Shown: positions 6,302 to 15,094, counted from the stretch's first letter. The stretch: DNA of 23,647 nt from 2-02-FULL-38-15 sp964645555 (GCA_964645555.1 CAZYBP010000010.1:1-23647), one strand, 5' to 3'. A program made the numbers and translations. The notes: generated by a model not told the origin, from the sequence alone.

Positions 6302-6819
6302 CAAATCATCTTACCTAAAACTACCAATCTTTTAAAGTTTAGTCCGGGTGGTACACAGGTCATTAAGGTAATGAAACGCCCTTTGGTATCGGGGGGATTT
6401 ATTACCGATAAATCAGTTGGATCCACTACCTTTAACTCTATTACTTGATATATAAATTTTGCACCGGCTGCATTTATCATGATTTTGTCACCCTTTTTCA
6501 AATCAGAAAGATTAGCCAGGAGGACTGTTTTTAAACTAAACAACCTGCTTAGAGCTGAATGACCTGATATAAACACATTTCCTTTTTCACCAGGCAGGGC
6601 TGATCCAGGCAAATGGGCAAGACTTTCTGATAAATCATTACTATCAACTTTTACCGTTGCATCATTAATATTCAATTTTGATATTGTTAAGGAAAANNNN
6701 NNNNNNNNNNNNNNNNNNNNNNNNNNNNNNNNNNNNNNNNNNNNNNNNNNNNNNNNNNNNNNNNNNNNNNNNNNNNNNNNNNNNNNNNNNNNNNNNGGTA
6801 TGATTTTTACCAAAGTCAT
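6301..6819 (-). CDS. sortase, interrupted by a sequence gap
   Basis: A transpeptidase that attaches surface proteins. After the gap the sequence shows the sortase barrel: ISKLNINDATVKVDSND, GNVFISGHSALSRLF with the catalytic His, LKKGDKIMI, then FITLMTCVPPG with the catalytic Cys and NFKRLVVLGKM with the catalytic Arg. Only seven codons (MTLVKII and neighbours) are seen before the 100-N gap, which must contain the TM anchor. The frame is open across the N run as given, but the true gap size is unknown. The ATG overlaps the preceding gene stop (ATGA), and its own stop overlaps ruvX. The class is not determined. No LPxTG-type substrate is visible in the window. Confidence 0.9.
   Translation of the reverse strand: MTLVKIIXXXXXXXXXXXXXXXXXXXXXXXXXXXXXXXXXXFSLTISKLNINDATVKVDSNDLSESLAHLPGSALPGEKGNVFISGHSALSRLFSLKTVLLANLSDLKKGDKIMINAAGAKFIYQVIELKVVDPTDLSVINPPDTKGRFITLMTCVPPGLNFKRLVVLGKMI
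6697..6796. other. assembly gap of 100 N
   Basis: A run of exactly 100 N inside the sortase gene. The round number suggests a placeholder, so coordinates and frame to either side should not be taken as exact distances. Confidence 0.98.
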
Positions 6820-9104
6820 TTTAGTCCTACCTCAACATGAATTTTTTTTGCTAAAAGCGGTAATCTCTGTAATAGTTTAGGCAGAGATGGACTTATTTTA
6901 ATTTCAGCTCCTAAAACATTCTCCATACCTTTGATCGTATCGAGTGCTTGGTTTATAGTCTTACCTTTAATTACACTTGCCACCTCGTTTGCATCAATCT
7001 TCGGCAGTAGCTTGGCTTTGAAACGGGCCAAGAAAATGAGTTTACCGCTTTTATCTAATTTTGAAACATCTGCCTGGGTTTCCGTATTGGACAAATCCAG
7101 TTGGAATCCGTCTGGCACCCGGGTCGTAACCAGTGTTGAAACAATTGACCGTAGATCCTGGTCATCGAAAGCAGTACCTTTATAGCGGGCTGTCAAATTT
7201 AAGGAAAATTCCGATGATTGATCATTAATATTTTTACTAAAGGATTTTTTAACAATTTCCTCGTTTAAGCTTTCTGTCAGAATCTTTTTTTGTGGCAGTT
7301 GATCTTGTAATTTCTGTTGTGCTTGTTTTCTAAGACCGGAGGCTACAGAAGCCAGTAATTTTTGCTGATCATCACCTGAAACTACTTTCACATCTTTAGA
7401 ATTGCCACCGGAAAAGTTTCCCTCAGCCACAACAGCAACTTGTGAAGATAGGCCGGTAAACTGACTACCGGTTGGCAAGTTACCGTCAGCACCAACGCTG
7501 GTAGCGGTAACCGTTACAGTAGCTGTACTTTTACTAGTTGCAATTGCCGATGTAGAAGCTATATTAACTGTCGAATCAAGCGTAAATTTCATATTATTAG
7601 CTGAAATAGCAGCACCCTTAGAAAAGGATTGTGCATCCAGACTATTATTTATTATCTTAACTGTACCTTTCGCAGGATCACCGACTTGCTTGGTCCCGGT
7701 GGCTTGACTTTTACCTGATCCTGACACTTCCACATTAACTATCTGGCCCGGGATAATTTTAGCTTGTTCATCAACTGATTTTTGGTTCGGATCAGCAGTT
7801 ACCTGAGCCTCATTTTCCAAAACCCTTGGTTCAACAAAAACTTTGACTTCAGCTTTGAGTACAAAAAGATAAGCCAAAAAGATCAGTAATGGAATGGCTA
7901 AAACCATTGCAAAGATACCTAAATACTTGGGGCTTTTGAAATGTTTTGGTTTTGGAATGGATCTAAATACTTCCGCTATTAAAGATTTATATGAAATTTT
8001 CTCTATTTCTTTTGGGGTGGGTGCTGGTAATTCATGCTCGAAATCCTCAATCTCAGCCAGGTTAGATTCGGGAGAAATGGCAAATTCTTCTTCTGTAGTC
8101 AACATATTTCCATCTGTTAATTGAGCTTCAGAAACTTTTCCGTCTTCAGGTTCAGTTGAAACATCTCCCACTACAAAACCTAAATTGTTATCCGCGTCTT
8201 TGTCAGATTCATTGACTTTCTCTTGTGGTAAAAGTTTTGCTGATTGCTCTTCATCTGCTTCCTTATCCTTATCAGCTCTTTCTTCCCTATCTTCTGACTC
8301 GCTTCTCACACTTAATGCCGTCCGTTGCTTAGTTACTTGTTTAAGTGGACTTTCTGTGTATGAAATATTACCTTCTACTTCTGTTGCTCCGGCTAAACAA
8401 ATACTCTTTATTACTATTTCATCTTGTAAGCTATCTATCTTAGGAAAATGCAAGAAGGATAATTTAGACATCCAGGCAAAAGACAGCAGTTGACTTTTTA
8501 AATCTGTCTGCGCACCGTAAATAAAAATCTTTGAGGGTAAAGTTTCAACCTGAGTAAAGGTAAGTAGTACTTTCTCAATATCCGCCCCACTATTATCTCC
8601 TCTTGTGACAACTTTAACCCCGTCTATTTTACCAGCCCGAACAACTGTCACTATCAGATGATGTTCCTCAAATCCTACTAAGATAGCTGTCGGCGGAACT
8701 CCTTCCTGCTTTTCTAAGAAATGAGTTAAAGCATGGGCTGTTTCTACATAAGCCATTGGTGTCAACTCTAACTCTTTGACTAACTTCCGGAGTGTTTTTA
8801 AGTATTCATCTTTTATGTTCTCATCCTGTAGCCAGAAACTCGGCACACCAAAAAGGATTTTTTGTGGTTCAATTTCTCTATCACCTAACACATCATCTAA
8901 GAGTTTATCTGTTGCAGAGGATAAATCATCTAAAGAAGAGTAATCTTTGGAAGCTGTTTCTAAAATTTTAAGCTCTTTTCCTTCAATCACCCATAAAGCT
9001 GCAGTCAAACTTTCGTTGGCAATATTTAGGGCAAAAAAATATTCTAAAACCTCCTCCTTTTTGGCGAAAGGAAGGGCAGATTTGAGGTTTGTTAGGAAAC
9101 TCAT
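6816..9104 (-). CDS. actin-like ATPase domain / TM / baseplate-J-like fusion protein
   Basis: A 762-residue protein in three parts. Residues about 1-250 resemble the PilM/FtsA-type actin-like fold: YFFALNIANESLTAALWV, KILFGVPSFW, AILVGFEEHHLIVTVVRAG and the GDNSGADIEKVL turn. Residues about 255-370 are an acidic, low-complexity linker. One TM helix follows (about 395-415, LGIFAMVLAIPLLIFLAYLF), then an exported part with a region like baseplate-J proteins (GTVKIINNSLDAQSFSKGA to SVGADGNLPTGSQF, about 485-560) and a repeat-like C-terminus. The topology places the ATPase-like part in the cytoplasm and the rest outside. It heads the operon with sortase, ruvX and mltG. The role is unknown; the domain readings come from sequence patterns, not a search. 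Confidence 0.8.
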   Translation of the reverse strand: MSFLTNLKSALPFAKKEEVLEYFFALNIANESLTAALWVIEGKELKILETASKDYSSLDDLSSATDKLLDDVLGDREIEPQKILFGVPSFWLQDENIKDEYLKTLRKLVKELELTPMAYVETAHALTHFLEKQEGVPPTAILVGFEEHHLIVTVVRAGKIDGVKVVTRGDNSGADIEKVLLTFTQVETLPSKIFIYGAQTDLKSQLLSFAWMSKLSFLHFPKIDSLQDEIVIKSICLAGATEVEGNISYTESPLKQVTKQRTALSVRSESEDREERADKDKEADEEQSAKLLPQEKVNESDKDADNNLGFVVGDVSTEPEDGKVSEAQLTDGNMLTTEEEFAISPESNLAEIEDFEHELPAPTPKEIEKISYKSLIAEVFRSIPKPKHFKSPKYLGIFAMVLAIPLLIFLAYLFVLKAEVKVFVEPRVLENEAQVTADPNQKSVDEQAKIIPGQIVNVEVSGSGKSQATGTKQVGDPAKGTVKIINNSLDAQSFSKGAAISANNMKFTLDSTVNIASTSAIATSKSTATVTVTATSVGADGNLPTGSQFTGLSSQVAVVAEGNFSGGNSKDVKVVSGDDQQKLLASVASGLRKQAQQKLQDQLPQKKILTESLNEEIVKKSFSKNINDQSSEFSLNLTARYKGTAFDDQDLRSIVSTLVTTRVPDGFQLDLSNTETQADVSKLDKSGKLIFLARFKAKLLPKIDANEVASVIKGKTINQALDTIKGMENVLGAEIKISPSLPKLLQRLPLLAKKIHVEVGLK

Positions 9105-9141
9105 ATTAAAACTTGCCTGACACCAAGCCTATTTATTTGCT

Positions 9142-9167
9142 ATCTTAACACAACTTAACTCTGTCAA
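9142..9167 (-). promoter_or_regulatory. possible promoter of the actin-like/sortase operon
   Basis: A consensus TTGACA (9162-9167) overlaps the alaS stop. A TGT-TAAGAT extended -10 (9142-9150) follows, but the spacer is only 14 nt, so the call is tentative. It would give a leader of about 30 nt with no clear Shine-Dalgarno sequence. Confidence 0.35.
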
Positions 9168-10981
9168 ACAAGCACGGCTCTGATACGGCGGACGCCGGAA
9201 GAAATTGCCTCTTCTTTGATGATTTTAATTCCCCCAATCATTCCGGTATGCTCAACATGAGGCCCGCCACAAAATTCTAAAGAATAATATCCTCCACGTT
9301 CCCGTTTATCCTTCGCTTTTGAATCTAAATTATAGTTTGGTCCAACTCCATATAAACTGATATCTTTCCCGTATTTCTCATCAAAAAGCCCAATGGCATT
9401 CAACTTTCTGGCCTCCTCCAAAGACACTATTTTATGATCAACCTGTAAATTTGCTTTAATCTTTTGATTTACCAACTCCTCAACCCTTTTAATTTCTTCC
9501 TCAGTCATTTTTTGCCCATATGAAAAATCAAATCTCAATCTTTCTATGTTGATATTGGACCCTTTTTGGAAAACCTCCGGGCCTAATACATCTCTTAACG
9601 CCTGGTGCAATAGATGAGTTGCTGTATGGTATTTAACTTCCGTTTCCGAATGACCGGCCAAACCTCCTTTAAATTTACCGGCCGAGGCAGTCCTGGAAAG
9701 TTCTCGATGCTTTTCAAACTCTTGCTCGAATTGCTTTCTATCAATTTGTTGACCTTTTTGCCTAAATAACTCTTCAGTTAATTCCCAGGGGAAACCATAG
9801 GATTGATACAAATCAAAAGCGGTTTTGCCGTCAATTCCCTTAATTTTTTGCAGCTCATGTAGGCCTATTTCTAAAGTTTTTCTGAATTTACGAATTTCCA
9901 AACTAATCTCTTCTTCAATATTTTCTGGGGATACTCCGCCAAAATACATTGGATAAATATCCATAATTGGTTTAACCAAAGATCTAAAAAATTTACTGTC
10001 AGACTTCTCTTTATCTATTAAGAAAGCTTTGGTTGCAGCACGGCGGAGTAATCTTCTTAACACATATCCTTGTAATTTATTAGAGGGAACTACTCCGTCA
10101 GCTATCAGAAATACTGCAGCTTTCATATGATCGGCGATCACTCTCATAGATTCTATTCCGTCGGATTCTTGATTTCTTAACATTTTAATTTTCTCGATAA
10201 TTGTTTCAAATAAATCAGTTTTATAATTATTATCCTCGCCATTCAGTACTGCCAGTGTTCTTTCCAAACCCATTCCGGTATCTACATTCTTTTGCGGAAG
10301 ATCTTCTAACAAACCATCACTCTTGCGGTTAAACTGCATAAATACATCATTCCAAATTTCTACCCATCGGGGATCCTCATTTGGTTTTCCTTCAGCTTCA
10401 CTATCGCCTGTCCAGTAGAACATTTCTGTATCAGGGCCACATGGCCCAAAGGAGGAAGACTTGGTTGGCCACCAGTTATGCTCTTTGCCAAAATAGAAAA
10501 TTTTTTCCTTTGGAATTCCCAAATCTTCCCAAATTTTAGCTGATTCCTCATCCTTTGGAGTATCTTTATCACCTGCAAAAACTGTAACAGCCAGCTTTTC
10601 CAAAGGGATTTCCAATTCTTTTATTAGAAACTCAAAAGATAACTGAATTGTCTGCTGTTTCCAGTAATCACCGATTGACCAGTTTCCTAGCATTTCAAAA
10701 AAGGTATGATGAACCAAATCTCCCACTTCATTAATGTCATCTGTCCTTAAACACTTTTGCACGTCAACTAATCTTTTACTAGGAGGTTCTTCTTGTCCAG
10801 TTAAATATGGAATTAGTGGTTGCATTCCCGCACTAGTAAATAATACCTGCTCCTTCCCCTCGAGTTGTTGTTGCGCTGAAGGAATCAAAGAAGCAGAAGG
10901 AATCTCCTGATGGGGCAAATCAGGATTATTTTTGAAAAATTCAATAAATTTTTGGCGCAATTGCTGACTCGTTAGCCTCAT
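9164..10981 (-). CDS. alaS: alanyl-tRNA synthetase, short form
   Basis: A 605-residue class II synthetase that charges tRNA-Ala. Visible: LFTSAGMQPLIPYL, RLVDVQKCLRTDDINEVGD and HHTFFEMLGNWSIGDYWK (catalytic core), then DTGMGLERTLAVL. The tRNA-recognition region has RVIADHMKAAVFLIADGVVP and GYVLRRLLRRA. The editing domain has both metal motifs, HTATHLLH and CGGPHVEHTG. The chain stops right after SSGVRRIRAV, so the C-terminal dimerisation domain of about 250 residues found in 870-residue AlaRS is absent. The termination is natural (TGA, next gene follows), not a gap effect. TATACT ends 6 nt before the ATG, suggesting a leaderless message. Confidence 0.97.
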   Translation of the reverse strand: MRLTSQQLRQKFIEFFKNNPDLPHQEIPSASLIPSAQQQLEGKEQVLFTSAGMQPLIPYLTGQEEPPSKRLVDVQKCLRTDDINEVGDLVHHTFFEMLGNWSIGDYWKQQTIQLSFEFLIKELEIPLEKLAVTVFAGDKDTPKDEESAKIWEDLGIPKEKIFYFGKEHNWWPTKSSSFGPCGPDTEMFYWTGDSEAEGKPNEDPRWVEIWNDVFMQFNRKSDGLLEDLPQKNVDTGMGLERTLAVLNGEDNNYKTDLFETIIEKIKMLRNQESDGIESMRVIADHMKAAVFLIADGVVPSNKLQGYVLRRLLRRAATKAFLIDKEKSDSKFFRSLVKPIMDIYPMYFGGVSPENIEEEISLEIRKFRKTLEIGLHELQKIKGIDGKTAFDLYQSYGFPWELTEELFRQKGQQIDRKQFEQEFEKHRELSRTASAGKFKGGLAGHSETEVKYHTATHLLHQALRDVLGPEVFQKGSNINIERLRFDFSYGQKMTEEEIKRVEELVNQKIKANLQVDHKIVSLEEARKLNAIGLFDEKYGKDISLYGVGPNYNLDSKAKDKRERGGYYSLEFCGGPHVEHTGMIGGIKIIKEEAISSGVRRIRAVLV

Positions 10982-10987
10982 GAAGCT

Positions 10988-10993
10988 AGTATA
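10988..10993 (-). promoter_or_regulatory. alaS -10 element
   Basis: TATACT on the minus strand, ending 6 nt before the alaS ATG, in the 17-bp gap after the upstream gene. No good -35 is seen. If used, the message is leaderless. Confidence 0.4.
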
Positions 10994-10998
10994 GCCGA

Positions 10999-11319
10999 TT
11001 AGAGTACTTTTTTGTAGAACCTCTTAGGTCTGAGGGTGGCTGATCTAGAATTCCTTTTCACGAGTCCGCTTATTACTTTCGAAGCAACATTGGTGGCACC
11101 CTTCGCCCCAGAGGCTAAAGAAGTCACCAGCTCCGCAGTAGAGGCTACAGGCTTTTCCAGATCTTCTGCCATAATTTCTCCACTTTTTAAAACATTATTA
11201 AATCTATCCAGTCCCTTTTTCAAATCCCGCAAAATTAAAAATACCTGAAAACCAGTTATAGTTAGAAAAATTGATAGAAGAAGTATTAGAAAAATTAAGG
11301 CTGCCTGTAATAAATCCAT
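10999..11319 (-). CDS. single-TM protein of unknown function
   Basis: A 106-residue protein with one N-terminal TM helix (about residues 5-30, LLQAALIFLILLLSIFLTIT). An amphipathic stretch (LRDLKKGLDRFNNVLKSGE) follows, then a small-residue-rich middle (ELVTSLASGAKGATNVASKV) and a basic tail ending RPKRFYKKVL. The layout resembles the small DUF948-type membrane proteins, but that is only a likeness. It lies 18 nt after the RodZ-like gene and 17 nt before alaS on the same strand, so it is probably cotranscribed with the RodZ-like gene. Function unknown. Confidence 0.7.
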   Translation of the reverse strand: MDLLQAALIFLILLLSIFLTITGFQVFLILRDLKKGLDRFNNVLKSGEIMAEDLEKPVASTAELVTSLASGAKGATNVASKVISGLVKRNSRSATLRPKRFYKKVL

Positions 11320-11337
11320 GATGCTAAGTTTAACATA

Positions 11338-11976
11338 TCATTTCTTTAAAAATACAGTTCTTTGAACAGTGGTTGGCTTACTGGAACCTAATGTTGCCGT
11401 CACTATAATAGTATTCACATTAGTAGAGAGTTTAACTGCCTGAGAAAACTTTCCATTCTCATCGACCTGAATCTCCTGATTATTGATTGTTACTTTAGCC
11501 TCCAGGTCTGTTCTGCCTGAGACGGTAATTTCTTCCGACGTGACGTTTTGCTGATCAGCTGGTTTTTCAACTTCCAAAAAAGGTGTTCCTACTAAAAATC
11601 TATATTCAAACCAAAGATAGGCAAAGAATATTATTACTAGACCTAAAACCGTACCGGCTAATATTTTGCTGGGCGTAAGATGAAATCCCCCTTTGTCCAA
11701 CGGATTACTAAAAGATTCTAGAATTCTTGGAGGATTTTTGTTTTCAGAAAATTCCCGCCTATAAATTGCCAAGAGCTTTTCTTGACTTAGGCCTAAAAAC
11801 TTTCCGTAGTTTTTAATAAAACCTTGGGTGAAGGTTGGGGGTGGGAGTTTCTTATATTGGCCTTCTTCTAATGCTTCAAGTAATTCTTTTCTAATTTTTG
11901 TATCCTTTTCCACCTCCTCAAGTGTATAAAATTTTCTTTCTCGCTCTTCTTTCAAAACTTGTCCGACAGTTCTCAT
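11338..11976 (-). CDS. RodZ-like helix-turn-helix membrane protein
   Basis: A 212-residue protein. Residues about 1-70 form a RodZ-type Xre-like helix-turn-helix: VGQVLKEERERKFYTLEEVE, IRKELLEALEEGQYKKLPPP and FTQGFIKNYGKFLGLSQEKL. A basic and proline-containing linker leads to one TM helix (about 106-126), then an exported Ig-like beta domain of about 85 residues (VSGRTDLEAKVTINNQEI). RodZ proteins anchor MreB and help set cell shape; no mreB is in the window. ATG at 11976 is chosen over the one at 12018 because a consensus TATAAT sits between them and the family domain begins at MRTVGQ. The -10 ends 6 nt before this ATG. Confidence 0.85.
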   Translation of the reverse strand: MRTVGQVLKEERERKFYTLEEVEKDTKIRKELLEALEEGQYKKLPPPTFTQGFIKNYGKFLGLSQEKLLAIYRREFSENKNPPRILESFSNPLDKGGFHLTPSKILAGTVLGLVIIFFAYLWFEYRFLVGTPFLEVEKPADQQNVTSEEITVSGRTDLEAKVTINNQEIQVDENGKFSQAVKLSTNVNTIIVTATLGSSKPTTVQRTVFLKK

Positions 11977-11982
11977 AGGGAG

Positions 11983-11988
11983 ATTATA
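11983..11988 (-). promoter_or_regulatory. RodZ-like gene -10 element
   Basis: Consensus TATAAT on the minus strand, ending 6 nt before the ATG at 11976. The matching -35 position (12006-12011, TTTATG) is weak and overlaps the -35 of the divergent plus-strand promoter. Confidence 0.6.
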
Positions 11989-12001
11989 CAATTTGATCCA
12001 G

Positions 12002-12030
12002 TTGACATAAAAGAGCAAACTTTCTATGAT
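12002..12030 (+). promoter_or_regulatory. promoter of the plus-strand gene at 12038
   Basis: Consensus TTGACA (12002-12007), a 17-nt spacer and TATGAT (12025-12030). The expected start site is 12037-12038, the A of the ATG. The in-frame ATG at 12026 lies inside the -10 and therefore cannot be on this transcript. Confidence 0.8.
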
Positions 12031-12037
12031 ACGATCA

Positions 12038-12550
12038 ATGCCTGGCTCTATTCAAGATAATAACCAAAGCCCAAGTCTTCCTCCTCCAACCGGAGATCCA
12101 ATTCAGGCTGAAAAGTATATTAACCAATTAATACAGCTTGTTGAACAAGATAAGCTTGAAGTTTGCCATACAGACCTTTCAAAATTTGACCCCAGCACCC
12201 TGCAGGACCACTACCAACTGGATCTAAAAGATTACCGGGTGGAAATAAGCCACAGCAAACATCCAAATTCCGGCCACGATTCTTTTGTAATTTTATTTAC
12301 TAATATCAGAAATGTTCTTGACGGAAATTGCCAAAAAATAATTTTAGCTTATATGCATTTAGATGCTAACCAATTTAACCGATTTAAAAAAGCTTCACTT
12401 GAACAAACAAATAGAAAGAAAAAATTGGAGGAGGAAAAAAGACTAAAAGAAGCTCTAGAACCAGTTGATCAAATTTTAGCTAGCCTCTCTAGTAATCCTT
12501 CTGATAAGCCAGATGGCATTATTACTCAACCTCTTCCTGCACTATCTTAA
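12038..12550 (+). CDS. protein of unknown function
   Basis: A 170-residue soluble-looking protein, one of only three clear plus-strand genes. It has a Ser/Pro-rich N-terminus (SPSLPPPTGDP), a predicted mixed alpha/beta middle (ISHSKHPNSGHDSFVILFT, QKIILAYMHLDANQF), a Lys/Glu-rich helix likely to be coiled coil (RKKKLEEEKRLKEALE, about 125-140) and a short polar tail. No TM segment or signal peptide is seen. The start at 12038 is set by the promoter, four codons inside the longest open frame. Its last 29 nt overlap the 3' end of tsaC on the other strand. It shares overlapping divergent promoters with the RodZ-like gene. No family is recognised. Confidence 0.72.
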   Translation: MPGSIQDNNQSPSLPPPTGDPIQAEKYINQLIQLVEQDKLEVCHTDLSKFDPSTLQDHYQLDLKDYRVEISHSKHPNSGHDSFVILFTNIRNVLDGNCQKIILAYMHLDANQFNRFKKASLEQTNRKKKLEEEKRLKEALEPVDQILASLSSNPSDKPDGIITQPLPALS

Positions 12551-13115
12551 ATTCTCCCTGTCTGAGGATTTTAATAGTCCCATTATCTGATAATTCTATC
12601 AATGTAGATGGAATGGCCTTTCTTTTACCTTTATCAATATAAAATGATACTTTATTTCCAAAAAGCTTTTTTGCTTGATTGATATTTTCTGCCGGAGGCT
12701 CCCCTTCAAAATTAGCACTTGGAGCAACCAAAGGACCAGTTTGTTTTAACATTTCCAAAAGGTTTCCATCCTTTGGCATTCTAAAAGCAAGACTTTTTTT
12801 ACCCCGATGCAAATAAAAAAATTTTTCAGAAAAGCAAGGCAAAACCACACTAAGAGGATTTGGCCATATTTTTTTCAAGAATTCTTTTTGAGTATCAGTT
12901 AATTTAATATTAAATTTATTCAAATCATTTAAGCTGGCAATCAAAATAATCATGGGTTTATCTTTGACCCGTTGCCGCAATCTATAGATTTTCTCTACCA
13001 CATCACGGTTTAGTGCAGATCCTACCAACCCGTAGATAGTATCTGTCGGTAATACTCCAACATTCCCTTTATCTAATAAGGCAATAACATCCGACAATTG
13101 ACTGGCTGCTTTCAT
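12522..13115 (-). CDS. tsaC: threonylcarbamoyl-AMP synthase (YrdC/Sua5 family)
   Basis: A 197-residue enzyme that makes threonylcarbamoyl-AMP for the t6A37 modification of ANN-decoding tRNAs. Landmarks: GVLPTDTIYGLVGSA, IYRLRQRVKDKPMIILIA (the basic substrate-binding segment), LAFRMPKD, PLVAPSANFEGEPP and KAIPSTLIELSDNGTIKILRQG at the end. The length fits the single-domain TsaC type rather than the longer Sua5 with an extra domain. The ATG overlaps the stop of the preceding membrane protein gene (ATGA), so the two are coupled. The 3' end runs 29 nt into the convergent plus-strand gene, leaving no room for a normal bidirectional terminator. Confidence 0.93.
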   Translation of the reverse strand: MKAASQLSDVIALLDKGNVGVLPTDTIYGLVGSALNRDVVEKIYRLRQRVKDKPMIILIASLNDLNKFNIKLTDTQKEFLKKIWPNPLSVVLPCFSEKFFYLHRGKKSLAFRMPKDGNLLEMLKQTGPLVAPSANFEGEPPAENINQAKKLFGNKVSFYIDKGKRKAIPSTLIELSDNGTIKILRQGEFKIVQEEVE

Positions 13116-13498
13116 GACTGAGAATTTTTGCGGGCTAGGGGAAAGTGAACAGAAAATAGAATTACCCCAACTAAGGTAAAAGTTACGGTATTTTTAATAT
13201 CCTCTATACGGTGCTGTTTTCTGTCTGCCTCGATTTGTTGTTCGCACCGCTGTCTTTGTTGCTTTTGTTCCTCGGCTGACGGAGTGGCTATTTCTCCCCG
13301 GTCAACCGGCATGGCAACTTTATATGGCATAGGGTAAGTGGAACAATCTTGTATTGATCCATATCTGGTAGGGTATTTGTCATACTGAGTAGAATTAATA
13401 AAAAAATTCACCCCATTAAAAATACCAATCGTAATTAAGGCCAACGATGCAGCAGAGATTAGATAAAAATATATTGTGGCAATAGTTTTTCCTGACAT
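13112..13498 (-). CDS. two-TM protein of unknown function
   Basis: A 128-residue protein with an N-terminal TM helix (about 8-33), an exported loop of about 65 residues, and a second TM helix (about 104-122) with a basic C-terminal end. The loop carries the distinctive NSTQYDKYPTRYGS, two Cys residues that could pair, and a Gln/Glu/Arg-rich helix. It starts 2 nt after the ftsK stop and overlaps tsaC by ATGA. That tight linkage suggests one transcript from ftsK through tsaC. The strong YDKYP-type conservation style hints at a lineage-specific membrane protein, but no family or function can be stated. Confidence 0.75.
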   Translation of the reverse strand: MSGKTIATIYFYLISAASLALITIGIFNGVNFFINSTQYDKYPTRYGSIQDCSTYPMPYKVAMPVDRGEIATPSAEEQKQQRQRCEQQIEADRKQHRIEDIKNTVTFTLVGVILFSVHFPLARKNSQS

Positions 13499-13500
13499 AT

Positions 13501-15094
13501 TTATACTCCAGATGACTCAGTTGATTGAGTAAAGTATTCATCTGCGTTTCTGACTAAAACATCACGGGGCTTACTTCCTTCGCCAGGCCCTACAATTCCT
13601 GCTGACTCAAGCTCATCTAAAATTCTGGCAGCTCTGGCATAACCTACCTTTAATCTTCTTTGCAAAAGCGATGCTGAAGCCCGATCGTATTGGCAGATAG
13701 TTCTGACCGCCTCCTCAAAAAGCTCATCTTTATCTGACCCATTTGCGCCTCCTTTACCACCCCATTTCCCTAAAGGCATTTCTACTACCTCAGCTGTATA
13801 TTGGGGAGCAATTCCTAATGCCTTAAGGTATTTGATTAAATTATTTATTTCAGCATCCTGCACATATACCCCTTGAATACGGATAGGTTTTGAGGCATCC
13901 GGCGGTAAAAACAACATATCTCCTCTGCCCAATAATTTCTCTGCTCCAGGTCCGTCCAAAATCACCCTTGAGTCAATCATTGATGAAACATTAAAAGCAA
14001 TCCTACAAGGAATATTGGCTTTAATTAAACCGGTAATAACATCAACCGAAGGCCTCTGTGTTGCCACCACCAGATGTATACCTGTAGCTCTGGCCAGTTG
14101 AGCAATCCTAGTGATTGCATCCTCAATTTCCACCGGAGCAAACATCATCAGGTCTGCCAATTCATCAATAATAATAACTATATACGGCAAAGCTTGAAAC
14201 CCGGACATCTCATTGTAAGTAGTGATATTTCTCACTCCGACTGATTGAAATAATTTATAGCGCCTGTCCATTTCTGCCATGGCCCATTTTAGGGATGATA
14301 ATATTTTCTCCGGTTCGGTTATTACAGGAGTTAGAAGGTGAGGAATACCATTATAGTTTGTCAGTTCAACCCTTTTTGGATCAATTAAAATTAGCTTCAA
14401 TTCATCAGGCGAATTTCTAAATAATAGCGAGGTGATAAAAGAATTCAGCAAAATTGATTTACCTGAACCAGTTGTTCCCGCAATCAAACAGTGAGGCATA
14501 CGGTCTAAATCCACAACCATAGCTTTTGAGGAAGTATCCCTACCTAAGGCTACGGCCAATTTGCTTTTATGTTTCCGCATATCCTCTGATGCAAGAACTT
14601 GTTTTAAACCAACAATCTCCAAAGATCTATTAGGCACTTCTATTCCTACCAGGGACTTTCCCGGAATTGGAGCCTCCACCCTGACAGTACCGGTCGGAGT
14701 TGCCAAGGCTAAAGCTATGTCATGCTGCAAATTGGCAATTTTAGAAATCTTGGTGCCGGCAGAAATTTCCAAAGCATATTGGGTAACTGCCGGACCACCA
14801 TTTACTTCTGCCACCCTAGCTTGTATCCCAAAAGAGTCTAAAGTCTTTTCTATTACTGAGGCTGATCTTTTAACATCGCCTCTATCAGCTGCAGATCCGA
14901 CCTTATCAGAAAGTAAACCGAGAGGGGGATATTTCCATACTTTACTTTGACCAGCCACATTTTGTACCAGTGCATCGGCAATAATGGGTTCTTTAACAGG
15001 TAAAGATGCTAATTTAACTTGTGGTTTTTCTTCCACTCCGGAAACTCTAATGGGAATGTGTTTTGCCTCAAATGTCCGTTGTCTTTGGAATATC
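13501..15094 (-). CDS. ftsK: DNA translocase FtsK, C-terminal portion (5' end at gap)
   Basis: The motor part of FtsK, which pumps chromosome ends through the closing septum. From the gap: QRQRTFEAKHIP and the linker, an alpha/beta region with QARVAEVNGGPAVTQYALE, Walker A GTTGSGKS, LILIDPKRVELT, Walker B YIVIIIDELADLM, VVATQRPSVDVITGLIKANI, then a gamma winged-helix domain (ASASLLQRRLKVGYARAARI, DELESAGIVGPGEG) that reads DNA polarity. The apparent ATG at 15036 is internal; the gene continues through the gap. Removing 15095-15405 joins this part in frame to the N-terminal part and gives 700 residues. A two-TM protein gene follows 2 nt after the stop. Confidence 0.93.
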
